From contig VHIT02000041.1 of the NCBI GenBank assembly GCA_009768925.2, positions 124,001-188,000 on the forward strand: a DNA stretch of 64,000 nucleotides, read 5' to 3'. The notes beneath the pieces are model-generated. The model was not told the origin of the DNA, did no database searches, and saw nothing but the letters and a program-made list of their open reading frames with translations. This document shows, in pieces, positions 9,853 to 19,812 of this stretch; positions within the stretch are counted from its first letter, which is position 1, and every line of letters begins with the position of its first letter. The translations under genes and the position numbers were made by a program. Source of the DNA: Cryptosporidium bovis. Its lineage: Eukaryota; Apicomplexa; Conoidasida; Eucoccidiorida; Cryptosporidiidae.

Positions 9853-10674
9853 TAGAATATATTTAAATGTTTATATATCCACAAAATTTATCGAATATTA
9901 CCTTTTGCTATTCTTTCTCCACTACTAATTAATTGTCTTGGTATTGTGCATCTCTTTTATTATGTGTATATATTTTTTATTATTTCAACAAACTGTCTAC
10001 AATTACATAGACTTTTTTTACGTTGACCAATGCTTAATTACTAAATCAAAATACAAAGAATAAATACTACATGTTACTATTACTTTAGTCAATTATTTTC
10101 ATCATGGCTCACAATTCACCCTTTTAATTATAGGAAGACTGATATTTAAATATGAGCAAAACCTAGATAATATAAAATTAGCGAATATAAGTTGTAAATT
10201 ATTTATATTATGTTTATCTACGTTTGCCTTCCTATACCGGAAATTTAATAATAAAAACCAAAGAAAATTATCGTTGGCGCCCAAAACATTTTCATGCAAA
10301 ATGTGGGTAAATTATGGCAATATATAATAAATATAGTTGATAGTAAAAATAAAAAAGAATTTCAAAATAATAGAATAAATAAAATAATAATAAACAATTT
10401 AATCAATTAACTACGTATTTAACATTGAAAACCATTGAATATAAAATTAACAGCGGTGTTTGACATTTAAATAAGTGCAAGAAAAAAGGTAATAGTGAAT
10501 AAACATAGATATAAGAATATATTATGTAAATTTATGGATAAAAATTAACAAGTAAATATAAAGAAAATTGATAACATATTGATTTACCATATACAAAAAA
10601 GTGAAACTAGTTAGTTACAGGAATATAAAAAGGGTAAATTTCGCCACGAGTTCCGGAACAATATAAAGTTATTT
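9853..10674. other. Divergent intergenic region, TBC gene and kinesin-5
   Basis: About 820 bases separating two outward-facing genes, so probably carrying both promoters. It contains TTGGCGCCC at 10274-10282. Otherwise it is A/T-rich; the one longer frame on the minus strand lacks an ATG and was not called. Confidence 0.6.
10274..10282. promoter_or_regulatory. E2F-like site TTGGCGCCC
   Basis: GGCGCC-core site about 390 bases upstream of the kinesin-5 ATG and 420 upstream of the TBC-gene ATG. Regulation of a mitotic motor by an E2F-type factor would be biologically reasonable but is inference. Confidence 0.5.
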
Positions 10675-13600
10675 ATGAAGAGCAATAAACCTCGCCAGAA
10701 TACAATTGAGGAGAATGGAGTAAATGTAAAAGTTATAGTAAGGTGTAGACCATTAACAGAGCAGGAAAAAAAGGACCCTAATAATTTTAATATATTACAG
10801 ACAAAAATAGATACTAAAGAGGTAGTTGTGTCGCAGCAAACATTAGGGAGAAAAATAGATTCATATTCAACTAAATTATTCTCGTTTGATGGAGTATGTG
10901 GCTCTTTCACTTCGCAGCGTGATTTATTTAGACAATATGTTGTTCCAATAGTAGATGAAGTATTACTTGGTTTTAATTGTACAATATTTGCATATGGGCA
11001 AACAGGAACAGGTAAAACATATACAATGGAAGGCGACATGAAAGAGTATTTGGAATCAAATAATATGGAATTAACAGAACATGCTGGAATAATACCTAGA
11101 GCTGTGCAACTTATATTTGAAAGGTTAGAAAGTCAGTACACTGAATATGGTGTTAGAGTGTCTTATTTAGAGATATATAATGAAGAGTTATCGGATTTAC
11201 TAAGTGATGAAAAACTAACATTGAGAATATATGATGATGTTCCTGGAAAGAGAGGTTTGAATGTAGACCGTTTAGAAGAGATACCAGTAAATAAAGCACA
11301 AGATATACTAAATATTTTATCTACTGCAGTTAGGAAACGTAAAACAGCAGAAACATTATTAAATAAATCTTCGTCAAGGAGTCACTGTATATTCACAATA
11401 ACAATACATACAAAAGAGACAAATATAGATGGTGAAGACGTATTAAAGGTTGGAAAATTGAATTTGGTTGATTTGGCAGGGTCAGAGAATATTCAAAGAA
11501 GTGGTGCAAATGCAGTCAAAGATAGAGCAAAAGAAGCAGGAATGATAAACCAAAGTTTATTAACATTAGGTCGTGTCATAAATGCACTGGTTGACCATTC
11601 AAGCTATGTACCGTATAGGGATTCAAAACTAACTAGACTATTGCAAGATAGTTTGGGTGGGAAAACAAAAACATGCATTATAGCTACTATAACTTCTTCT
11701 TCATTATATTTGGAGGAAACACTAAACACTCTTGATTATGCACATAGAGCAAAGAACATAAAAAATATGCCTGTAGTTAATCAAAAAATGACAAAAAAGG
11801 TGATGATTAGGGAGATGAATTGTGAAATCGAGAAGCTTAAACAAGAATTACAGTGCAATAGGGAAAAAAATGGAGTATATTTGCCTTTAAATCAATTTAA
11901 TGAAATGGAAAGTAAAATTCAGTCTCAGGCAAATGATATATTAGAACTTGAATCAGAACTTCAAAATCAAAATACATTGTATAAAGAAGTGGAAAACAAT
12001 TTGAACGAATTAAATGATAAATTAAATGATAAAATATTACGTATAAAAGCAGGGGATTTCGCTAGTATATATATCATGAAACATGCAAAGCTTTATCATG
12101 ATAAATACAATAACCTATATTCTCAATTATTAGATGCACTAAAAAGCATAGGAAAGTTGCACAGAAAGATAATAAGTAGTGATTTATTTTATTCAACACA
12201 AAACAGTCAAATATATAAATTATATCAAGAATTAACTAACAATGTTCAGAATATAGATACTAAGGTAAATACATGTTATAGTATATTAAATAATGAAATT
12301 AAAGATGAATTATCAATTCAGTGGTTGGAAAAAACTAAATTAACAAATAACGAGATATTAAATATGATTGATACTGGAAGAAAACTTTGTAACAACGTAT
12401 ATAAAATATTAGATGAAGCCTTGGGAAAATCTTTATCTGTAGAATTATCTATTGGGATAAATAACGTAAGCGAAAATATTATGCTTAATGAGGGAAGGAA
12501 TGATACGTTAATAGAAGAAATACACGACAATATAAATAAGTCGTTAATTAGTTGTTCGGATAAAGGCAAAGTTATTGAGAAGAATATTATAGACCAATTA
12601 GAAAGGTTAAAAGAATCTAATAATAGATGTTCAACATTGATAAATGATTATAATAATAAAATACACGAACAAGAAGAGATAGTAAATGATATCTTTAACG
12701 ACAAATTATTTAATAAATTGAACTCAATAACAAACAATCATTTAAATGAGTTAGATAATAGATTGAATTCACAAATAACCAAATTAAATGAAAAATCACG
12801 GGAATTGAAGATTCAATTTAACGATATAATAGATTCATTTATGAATGATGCAATAAATACATTGAAAAATGAAAAAGAAAAGATAGCAAATGATATAGGG
12901 GAGATGAGAGATAAAATGGGTGAAGAGATAAGTAATTGTTACGAAATTAACAAAAATATACTAATGGATATTCATGAATATGGTAATAAACTACAAGTTT
13001 CACAACAAAAATTGTTCAAAAACGAATACGATGACAGCAGTAATAGAATAAGCGATTTGAATGAATTATATTCACAAATAACAAATCTTCATAGTATAGA
13101 AATAAGTAATAATTTTGGTGAATTACTTAAAATTAAAGATAGAAATATGAGAGACATTAATGAAAAATTACATAAAATTAAGAACTTATGTGAAAACACC
13201 ATACAAAATTCAATAAAAAATGTATCTTCAGTAATAGACTTGCAATCAAATTCTTATAATGAACTCAGTCATTGCTTGAAGGAGTATTTTGACTTCAGTT
13301 TTGATAATTATAAGGTAAACTTTGATAATAAAATGGAAAGAACCATTAATTTATTAAAAGAAATAAACAATGGTCAATCAGATAGTAATGAAGATACTGT
13401 TTTATCCAAAATATCATTCAATTTAATTAATTTAGAGAATACAATAGGCAATAGTTTAAGCATATCTGGAAATACACCGAGTAGAAGAGAAGTTTATAAC
13501 ATACCGAGAATAAGAGATAGGTGTTTATCTCCTTCAAGATATATTGATCATTATTTAAATGCTCATCCCAAACCCGATATTGACTTCAACCAAACAGATA

Positions 13601-14094
13601 AAATGTCCGATCCTTTTTTTAATGATGAAGTTAATAGTATTGAGAGAAGTGACGGTACCTACATTTCCAATGAAATACAGACGTTAACTATATCTGATTT
13701 TATACAAGATTTGAACGAAAATAAAAATAACATCAACACTTGCCTGTCAAGCACGGAATCTTTGCATTATGAATTTGTAAATCAGAATTTCCACACCTCA
13801 AATAACAATCTAGCTTTACCAGATAATTGTTTGCAAACAAAAGAAAGTAACATTTGTATTACGCCTAAACAGGAGTTATTAATGTCAAATATCAAAAGCA
13901 TAAGCAGCCAAAATTCTTTGGTGTTCGATGAAAACCTTAATATAAGCCAAGAAAATTCAAGTATTGTCAAAAACATCTCATCACCGGTGTCTGTATTAGT
14001 AGATAACAGTAATTCATCTGCAGGAATTGGAGTAACTGGTATTCCAAAACCTGCTAAAAGAGCAGCAAATCCAAGAAGAAACGTTTCAAAATAA
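10675..14094 (+). CDS. Kinesin-5 (BimC/Eg5-type mitotic kinesin)
   Basis: 1139 residues. Kinesin-5 forms bipolar tetramers that slide antiparallel spindle microtubules apart. The N-terminal motor (about 15-365) has the P-loop AYGQTGTGKT (106-115), switch I NKSSSRSH (230-237), switch II DLAGSEN (266-272) and the conserved YRDSKLTRLLQDSLGG. A neck (VVNQKMTKK) leads into about 550 residues of Asn/Lys-rich coiled coil. Near the C-terminus NTPSRREVYNIP (933-944) resembles the BimC box, with Thr934-Pro as the expected CDK site that targets Eg5 to spindles. A low-complexity tail ends with a basic IPKPAKRAANPRR. N-terminal motor, coiled coil and BimC-like box together support kinesin-5. ATG 10675 lies just before the first conserved strand. 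Confidence 0.93.
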   Translation: MKSNKPRQNTIEENGVNVKVIVRCRPLTEQEKKDPNNFNILQTKIDTKEVVVSQQTLGRKIDSYSTKLFSFDGVCGSFTSQRDLFRQYVVPIVDEVLLGFNCTIFAYGQTGTGKTYTMEGDMKEYLESNNMELTEHAGIIPRAVQLIFERLESQYTEYGVRVSYLEIYNEELSDLLSDEKLTLRIYDDVPGKRGLNVDRLEEIPVNKAQDILNILSTAVRKRKTAETLLNKSSSRSHCIFTITIHTKETNIDGEDVLKVGKLNLVDLAGSENIQRSGANAVKDRAKEAGMINQSLLTLGRVINALVDHSSYVPYRDSKLTRLLQDSLGGKTKTCIIATITSSSLYLEETLNTLDYAHRAKNIKNMPVVNQKMTKKVMIREMNCEIEKLKQELQCNREKNGVYLPLNQFNEMESKIQSQANDILELESELQNQNTLYKEVENNLNELNDKLNDKILRIKAGDFASIYIMKHAKLYHDKYNNLYSQLLDALKSIGKLHRKIISSDLFYSTQNSQIYKLYQELTNNVQNIDTKVNTCYSILNNEIKDELSIQWLEKTKLTNNEILNMIDTGRKLCNNVYKILDEALGKSLSVELSIGINNVSENIMLNEGRNDTLIEEIHDNINKSLISCSDKGKVIEKNIIDQLERLKESNNRCSTLINDYNNKIHEQEEIVNDIFNDKLFNKLNSITNNHLNELDNRLNSQITKLNEKSRELKIQFNDIIDSFMNDAINTLKNEKEKIANDIGEMRDKMGEEISNCYEINKNILMDIHEYGNKLQVSQQKLFKNEYDDSSNRISDLNELYSQITNLHSIEISNNFGELLKIKDRNMRDINEKLHKIKNLCENTIQNSIKNVSSVIDLQSNSYNELSHCLKEYFDFSFDNYKVNFDNKMERTINLLKEINNGQSDSNEDTVLSKISFNLINLENTIGNSLSISGNTPSRREVYNIPRIRDRCLSPSRYIDHYLNAHPKPDIDFNQTDKMSDPFFNDEVNSIERSDGTYISNEIQTLTISDFIQDLNENKNNINTCLSSTESLHYEFVNQNFHTSNNNLALPDNCLQTKESNICITPKQELLMSNIKSISSQNSLVFDENLNISQENSSIVKNISSPVSVLVDNSNSSAGIGVTGIPKPAKRAANPRRNVSK

Positions 14095-14406
14095 CTATTA
14101 TCCTATCAGTAACTATTATTTTAAGTGCCGAGTATATAAGTTTAAATAAAAAAATCAATGAAATTACTACCGTAGACAAATAGAACAAGTATTTTGTGAT
14201 ATATTGAGAAACCGATATTATCTATAAATAGGAAACCATTTGAACCAACAGTGATACATTTCTTTCATAATTTAACTACACATTTGACGTTAGAATTTCA
14301 ATAGTAGTGATTAAGTGCTATTAAACTGCATTGTTTTATTTATAATTTAAAAATAAACGCAAAAATAATGTGAAATAAAGATAGGAACGCTTTTGTATAT
14401 AAATAT
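14095..14406. other. Convergent intergenic region
   Basis: About 310 A/T-rich bases between the stop codons of kinesin-5 and calcineurin A. It presumably holds both 3' UTRs. I see no other feature. Confidence 0.6.
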
Positions 14407-15927
14407 TTAACTAGGTCTTCTTTCGTTATAGGCATCTAGTGATTTAGCTTTGTTGAATTTCTCTAATTCATTTTCAATCGCATTTTTTCCGCCGAGCAAT
14501 AGTCCCATGGGAATTCTGTGGCCAGGAGTAATTCCTTTGAGTTTAACAATAAGTTCGTTTTGTTCTCTTAAAGTGGAAAATACTCTCATTATTCTTGCGA
14601 CACTTTTAACCTTTTTTCTTAAAGTGTCAGCTCTTTCCTTAGTAATAACACTGGTAGCTGCAGGCTTTGCCGTTCTAATGATAGAAGAACTCATAGAAAC
14701 GGATTCTTCGGGAAGCTTGCCATCTTCACTAACACAAAATATATCGAGAAGCCTTCTAACATCGTCCGGAAGATCTTCCTCTCCAATAATTTCGGTACTT
14801 TGATCATAAGAAGAAGCAACAGGCTGAAGAATTGAGTAAAGCATTTCCGTTACCTTTTCCGACACGAATGGAAGAGACCAAGAGAATATATCCAAAAAAT
14901 TTGGGAGATGGTATGGATGAGCGGAAAAATTGAACTGTTGGATGTTAAGAGTATTGTTTTCAAACTTTAGAATTGCGCCTTTGTTGTTATATACATCACA
15001 ATAATTTGGAGCACTAAAAATTGTAATTACAGATGGAAACCTTGTTTTTTTATTTGGGCTGTGCATTTTAAACCCTTCTAATTGGGCCTCATGAGCTCTT
15101 ACTACTGAAAGAAGACCATTTTGATCTAAAAATTTATTGCTTGCCTGCGTTGCAAAAAAATAAGAACAACCGCGAACATTATTTGTTATAAAAGGTTCTT
15201 CTATTGCTTCTGAATCATCTTCATTGTCAACAGGATCAGCCCATAATATGTCGCAATATAAACCAGATCTAGGGGGTTCTTGAAATCTGTTAATCATTAA
15301 TATTTGATCTACAGTCCTAAGTTCTGGAGAAAGTCCACCATGTACACAAAAAAATTTTTCATTTATAATTGCAGCTATTGGAAGTGTATCGAAGGATTCC
15401 ATAAAATAACAGTGGACAGTCGTATCATATTTATATTCGCATTCATCTCTAAAATTGAAGAAAGTAGTCATTTGCCTGCATTCATGATTACCTCTAAGTA
15501 AATAAACCGTATCTGGATAATTTAGTTTTAAGCAATACAGCAATAACAACACTTCGATAGAGAACGAACCTCTATCAACATAATCACCTAGAAATAAATA
15601 TTGTGTTGTCTCTGGGTCACCCCCTACTTCCAATAATTTTACTAAATCATAATACTGTCCATGAATATCACCAACCACTGTAATAGGGTCTTTTAGTCTC
15701 AACATGTTGGATTCATTCGCAGTTATTTCTGATGTTCTTCTTATTATTTCTAATAAATGCTCCTTCTGCACCCTACCTTCTCTGAGCAAATGAGACTTTA
15801 ATGTTCTCCAATCTGGTTTGCCATCTATGCCATCTGGAAAAAGTAATTCTTCAGTTATAGGAAACATTGGAGGAGGGTCTACATCCTTAACAACTCTATC
15901 ATTAAGTGGATCCCTTAAAGGTTCCAT
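14407..15927 (-). CDS. Calcineurin A (Ca2+/calmodulin-dependent phosphatase 2B catalytic subunit)
   Basis: 506 residues. Serine/threonine phosphatase that acts with calcineurin B and calmodulin; in apicomplexans calcineurin is tied to host-cell attachment and invasion (established for related parasites). All metal/catalytic motifs are present: GDIHG (86-90), GDYVDRG (114-120), RGNHE (145-149), then FSAPNYCDVY. The calcineurin-B-binding helix reads FDIFSWSLPFVSEKV-like after the LPNFLDIFSWSLPF segment. A regulatory tail (about 440-480) has KSVARIMRVFSTLREQNE and LKGITPGHRIPMG, matching the calmodulin-binding end and the segment after it in other calcineurins. The last ~25 residues are Glu/Lys-rich and occupy the autoinhibitory position without obvious identity. 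The PN/DD insertion near the lid is short. Confidence 0.96.
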   Translation of the reverse strand: MEPLRDPLNDRVVKDVDPPPMFPITEELLFPDGIDGKPDWRTLKSHLLREGRVQKEHLLEIIRRTSEITANESNMLRLKDPITVVGDIHGQYYDLVKLLEVGGDPETTQYLFLGDYVDRGSFSIEVLLLLYCLKLNYPDTVYLLRGNHECRQMTTFFNFRDECEYKYDTTVHCYFMESFDTLPIAAIINEKFFCVHGGLSPELRTVDQILMINRFQEPPRSGLYCDILWADPVDNEDDSEAIEEPFITNNVRGCSYFFATQASNKFLDQNGLLSVVRAHEAQLEGFKMHSPNKKTRFPSVITIFSAPNYCDVYNNKGAILKFENNTLNIQQFNFSAHPYHLPNFLDIFSWSLPFVSEKVTEMLYSILQPVASSYDQSTEIIGEEDLPDDVRRLLDIFCVSEDGKLPEESVSMSSSIIRTAKPAATSVITKERADTLRKKVKSVARIMRVFSTLREQNELIVKLKGITPGHRIPMGLLLGGKNAIENELEKFNKAKSLDAYNERRPS

Positions 15928-16179
15928 ATTGCAAATATTTTATATATATCTATATTTATCACTTCACACTATCTTTACTTAATAAACTTGTGTTGTATGC
16001 AGTAATACTTAACTACTGCCATATAATGTCAACTATAAGTAAAAGAGTGAACACAACTCCTAACACACAATTTTCATTCCAATTAAATTATTTTAAATGA
16101 AAAGCTTTATTTTACATTTATAAACCTTAATGTTTCTGCCTGTTTTTTCTATGTAAAAACAAAGTTCTAAATCATTTAT

Positions 16180-16188
16180 TTGGCGCCA
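16180..16188. promoter_or_regulatory. E2F-like palindrome TTGGCGCCA
   Basis: Same 9-base palindrome as at 8482, about 253 bases upstream of the calcineurin A start codon on the minus strand. Confidence 0.5.
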
Positions 16189-16998
16189 TTACTCTTATTT
16201 ATAGTTTAACCCACATAATAGATTTCTTTTTCAAACCGGAATCTGATAATAACAGTATGTAAATTTAATATCATTAGTGTATATAGTTGCATATTATTAT
16301 ACGATTTGCAACCAAATAGTCTTCAAATTCTCTTTCTTCCCTGGTACCATTTATTAATATTCCCTTCTATTTATTTATAACACCGAGACTACGCGTTATA
16401 TTTCACTCCATTCTTTCAAATAATTGCGATTTAACTCCAACACTTTTCTAAGCCATTATTCACAACTTATATAGCTAAATTTATTAGTAATAAATCTTAA
16501 ATTACTCATAGTTTGGATAGATATGTGTGTGTACATATTTACTTAATGTATTAGTATATTATAAAAGTGTTATTCGGAAAAAGATAAGACAATATTTTAC
16601 TATAACTTTTCTCTTCTATGAGTTAAAAAATTTGTGGCATAAGTTTTTTAAATTATCTCACTCTGTTTTATAACTTTCCTCCGATTATTCTCGAGCCAGT
16701 GAGCCATCATTGAATTATATTTCTTATACAAGATTCTGTCCATTTTTTGACCTAAAATACATATGTATTTTAAATTTTATTGATAGTTAACCATCCTGTT
16801 TATTTTTAACTATGCTCAAACTCATTATGTTTAAAAGTAATATACACCCTAGTTATACCTATTTTGTCTATAAAAGTTAGTTTTGATTATAAAATCAAAT
16901 TAAAAACAAGTTACAATTAAATTATTTTGAACTTTTGCTAACTAAATGAAAATAAAAACAATTTTGTATTGGCTTTAGACACAACTTAATACATAAAT

Positions 16999-17012
16999 TT
17001 ACATGCATGTAA
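16999..17012. promoter_or_regulatory. TTACATGCATGTAA palindrome (AP2-like TGCAT core)
   Basis: Perfect 14-base palindrome containing CATGCATG. ApiAP2 factors in Plasmodium and Cryptosporidium are known to bind TGCATGCA-type sites, so this could be one; binding is inference. It lies 44 bases before the small frame at 17056. Confidence 0.35.
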
Positions 17013-17055
17013 CTATGTAGAAATAATAGTAACCAACGATTTAAAGACGTGCGAA

Positions 17056-17169
17056 ATGACTATAGTAAACAAAGTAGTAGATGTGCAGATGCAACAGGAT
17101 ATGATTCAGATACAGCCAATTCAAAATTTAACGTTGAATGTTCACAAATGGAGTGAATGGAAGAGATGA
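17056..17169 (+). CDS. Possible small ORF or terminal exon
   Basis: A 37-residue frame from ATG 17056 to TGA 17167-17169 reading MTIVNKVVDVQMQQDM and ending HKWSEWKR. Its base composition is less A/T-extreme than its surroundings and residues are varied, unlike spacer translations nearby. The frame stays open upstream to 16990, so it could instead be the last exon of a spliced gene. No family is recognised and the call is tentative. Confidence 0.25.
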   Translation: MTIVNKVVDVQMQQDMIQIQPIQNLTLNVHKWSEWKR

Positions 17170-17410
17170 AATAGATTGATAATATTAGTTAACCGATTAT
17201 AAAAATCCGAGAAACTACAATTTGCTAGTAATATTTAAAAAAAACTTAACAACTTATTGTTATAAATGGTGTAAAAACCAGTAGCATAAAATACTGATTT
17301 ACGGATTTTACTATAGTTATTTCCTTAAATGAGCCATCAAGTAATATTATCTATATTAGACAATAAACTTGAATATCTACTTAAATTTTAATTCCACCAT
17401 GGTAATAAGT

Positions 17411-18079
17411 CTAATTATCTAATGGGATACTGATTCTAGAGGCGTCTGGGAAAATTTTAGAGAGTGAGCCACGGCAACTAACATACTTGCAGTTAACACC
17501 ATCTGGGATGATTCTACCTTCTGCTTGATATCTGAGATACTCGTCCTTGGTGAATTTGGTGAAACCCCACTTATCAGAAACAACAACCTTTTGTCTACCG
17601 GGGAACTTGTACTTCGCTCTTCTCAGAGCAGCTACAGCTGTTTGTGTTTTATCTTCTTTACACCTAATGGACATAAGGACTTGTCCGATGTTTACACGTG
17701 AAGCAGTACCTGTTGGTTTACCGAAAGCACCTCTCATACCAGTCTGGAGCCTATCGGCACCAGCACATGAAAGCATTTTATTTATTCTCAAAACATGGAA
17801 TGGGTGGACTCTTATTCTCAAGTGGAAGTTATCTTTACCACAGTATTTAATCATATACTTGTTGGCCGAAATACGAGCTGCTTCGAGAGCTTCACTTGAT
17901 ATTTGTTCATACTCATCAGATATTAAGTGAACTACTGCTGGAAATGCATCACATTCTGCCCTCTTCCTACCTACATCGTAAATACGGATCTTCGGGTCTG
18001 GTACACCACGACAGAAACGAGATTTTGGGTATGGCTTTCCCTTACAGTATCTATAACATTTAGCTGGACGACGTGCCAT
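17411..18079 (-). CDS. 60S ribosomal protein L10 (uL16)
   Basis: 222 residues. Large-subunit protein uL16, needed for late 60S maturation and for the peptidyl-transferase and tRNA-entry region. The sequence begins [20 protein letters not shown] and contains the family blocks [48 protein letters not shown] and [24 protein letters not shown]. Length and ends match eukaryotic RPL10 with no insertion. Codon use is noticeably less A/T-biased than in neighbours, as expected for a highly expressed gene. Confidence 0.98.
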   Translation of the reverse strand: MARRPAKCYRYCKGKPYPKSRFCRGVPDPKIRIYDVGRKRAECDAFPAVVHLISDEYEQISSEALEAARISANKYMIKYCGKDNFHLRIRVHPFHVLRINKMLSCAGADRLQTGMRGAFGKPTGTASRVNIGQVLMSIRCKEDKTQTAVAALRRAKYKFPGRQKVVVSDKWGFTKFTKDEYLRYQAEGRIIPDGVNCKYVSCRGSLSKIFPDASRISIPLDN

Positions 18080-18226
18080 CTTCTGTTCGCTTTGAATATC
18101 AGTTCTAATTAAAACAAGAAAATCAAAGATAAAATCTTTTCAAAACCTTTTACTTAGGTTGGCTTCTTTCCTCCCAATATCTAACCTTTTTTTCAACGTT
18201 ACAATTTCTTTATTGTGACGTCTATT

Positions 18227-18261
18227 TTTATTTGTAAATAACTAATTTATTTACAAATAAT
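18227..18261. repeat. 14-bp inverted repeat with 5-base loop
   Basis: TTATTTGTAAATAA at 18228-18241 is the exact reverse complement of TTATTTACAAATAA at 18247-18260, with loop CTAAT. It lies about 150 bases upstream of the RPL10 start codon. Confidence 0.75.
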
Positions 18262-18491
18262 ATATTTAAATATAATTTATTGCAATTTATGTTTACCGGC
18301 TAAAACATTTACTATAAATTTGTTTGATTATTTCTCATAAAAACTATCTAATAATGGTTACTTTAAACTGTCTCATTATATTGTATTTCGCTCATTAAAC
18401 TATTTTTACAACTTTCTTTTTGTATTTATAACCAATACACATTATTTATAGACAACATCAAAAATACCCGTCTTTGTTTAAGCGGCAACAT

Positions 18492-18502
18492 GTGGCGGTA
18501 AA
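18492..18502. promoter_or_regulatory. E2F-like GTGGCGGTAAA
   Basis: Variant of the recurrent motif, in the shared upstream region of RPL10 and the E2 gene. Weaker than the palindromic copies. Confidence 0.3.
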
Positions 18503-19011
18503 GACTTGGAGTAAAACTTTTATCCCATTTAATGCCATGTAAAGGTGTTTATGTTTTTGAATTTGTTATTTTAATGCTTATTATCAATGATTAATTGTTT
18601 GTTTTCTTTAAAAAAGTGAAGATTAATGTTTGAATGCGAATATACCTGATATATGCTTTGAAAACTTGAGAATAACATTTTTTTCTTATGTTCTAAATAA
18701 CACTATTATTAGTTTTTATTTTCTGTTTTTTCTTTATGTATGTATTTTATTGTCTATACTAATCCGTTCCCCTTAATATCATTTGTTTATGGTCAAATAT
18801 TTGTGTAAGAGTTATATTCATATCACATTTCTGTAGTTCGTGGAAAATGCAATAGGTTGTAATTTACTGCCGTATGTTTTATGTTAAATGCCCAGGTGGG
18901 GTTAAAAACACCAGTAATAATCGAAAATACAAAATAAAAGATAAATTAAAAATATTATATAAAGACAGGTTATATTGCAAAAAAATAAATGAAGGGTTAG
19001 GTTTAGTAATA

Positions 19012-19812
19012 ATGTCGACAAGTGCAGTAAGTTCTTTTCTTCTAATGAAAAAGGAATTCATAATAAATGTTATATATACTTAACATTTGAATAAACAACT
19101 TAGTTCAACTCCCTTTTTTATGTGTTCCTTTTAATTTTTTTTTTCTAATTCCCTTTTTCTTGCGACTCGTTTGTTTTGTAAAATAAAAAACAAAAAAAAA
19201 TCTTCACTAATAAAAGAGAAGAAGGATAGTAAATGACATAAATAAATTAAGAAGGGAGAAGTACCTAGGTATAAATGTAATGCCTTTTTCACAGAATATG
19301 ATGTATTGTCAAGCCATAATAAACGGTCCAAAAGACACATTCTGGGAAGGTGGTAAGTTAGAATGATTTATATATACAAAAATCACACTAACAAAAAAAC
19401 TTATTGTAATATAAATAACAAATAACGTGCAAATCCTGCTATAAAACTAAATGTGAATTTACGTATAAAATGTTTGTTTTTATTAGGAACATTTAATCTA
19501 ATAATGAAATTTTCAGAGGAGTATCCTACGAAACCACCTGAAGTTAGATTTATAAGTAAAATGTTTCATCCGAATATATACCCCGACGGAAGAATATGTT
19601 TGGACATATTACAAAATCAATGGAGTGCATTGTTCGATATAGCATCAATACTAACTTCAATTCAATCGCTTCTAACTGATCCGAACCCAGATTCACCAGC
19701 AAACACGGTTGCATCAGAAATGTTTATAAAGGAGAGAAATAGATACAACAAAGAGGTATTAAGATGTGTAGAAGAAAGTTGGTGCACTCCAAAGTATAAA
19801 ATTCAGGGCTAG
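19012..19812 (+). CDS. Ubiquitin-conjugating enzyme E2, Rad6/UBE2A-B type (three exons)
   Basis: Rebuilt from exons 19012-19026 (MSTSA), 19217-19352 and 19487-19812, giving 158 residues; UBE2A is about 152. Introns are 19027-19216 (GTAAGT...AAAG) and 19353-19486 (GTAAGT...TTAG). The spliced frame aligns without gaps to Rad6 over the first 50 residues after [16 protein letters not shown], then [15 protein letters not shown]. The catalytic block is [13 protein letters not shown] with the active-site Cys; HPN precedes it (FHPNIYPDG). The end reads [17 protein letters not shown]2 enzymes pass ubiquitin from E1 to substrates with an E3; Rad6 types act in post-replication repair and histone H2B ubiquitylation. 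The first intron's acceptor (AAAG) is atypical, so the five-codon first exon is the least certain part. The stop codon overlaps that of the convergent gene. Confidence 0.87.
19809..19812. other. Shared CTAG: overlapping stop codons of convergent genes
   Basis: The palindrome CTAG provides TAG for the E2 gene on the plus strand (19810-19812) and TAG for the opposite gene (19811-19809). The two coding sequences overlap by four bases. Confidence 0.9.

Larger units (their letters stand above)
15928..17410. other. Long intergenic region, calcineurin A to RPL10
   Basis: About 1.5 kb, mostly very A/T-rich. It holds an E2F-like TTGGCGCCA at 16180-16188 (calcineurin promoter side), a 14-base palindrome at 16999-17012 with the AP2-like CATGCATG core, and a short, protein-like frame at 17056-17169. 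Small GC-richer patches near 16385-16440 and 16675-16710 give no tRNA-like fold or convincing frame. Confidence 0.6.
18080..19011. other. Divergent intergenic region, RPL10 and E2 enzyme
   Basis: About 930 bases upstream of both genes. It carries the inverted repeat at 18227-18261 near RPL10, a GTGGCGGTAAA E2F-like site at 18492-18502, and an 18-codon upstream ORF starting at ATG 18881 before the E2 start. No larger gene is seen. Confidence 0.55.

Noticed and set aside
10102-10299. Minus-strand frame in the kinesin/TBC spacer
   Set aside because: The start codon is TTG, the residues are A/T-driven (Ile, Asn, Phe), and it overlaps the E2F-like site.
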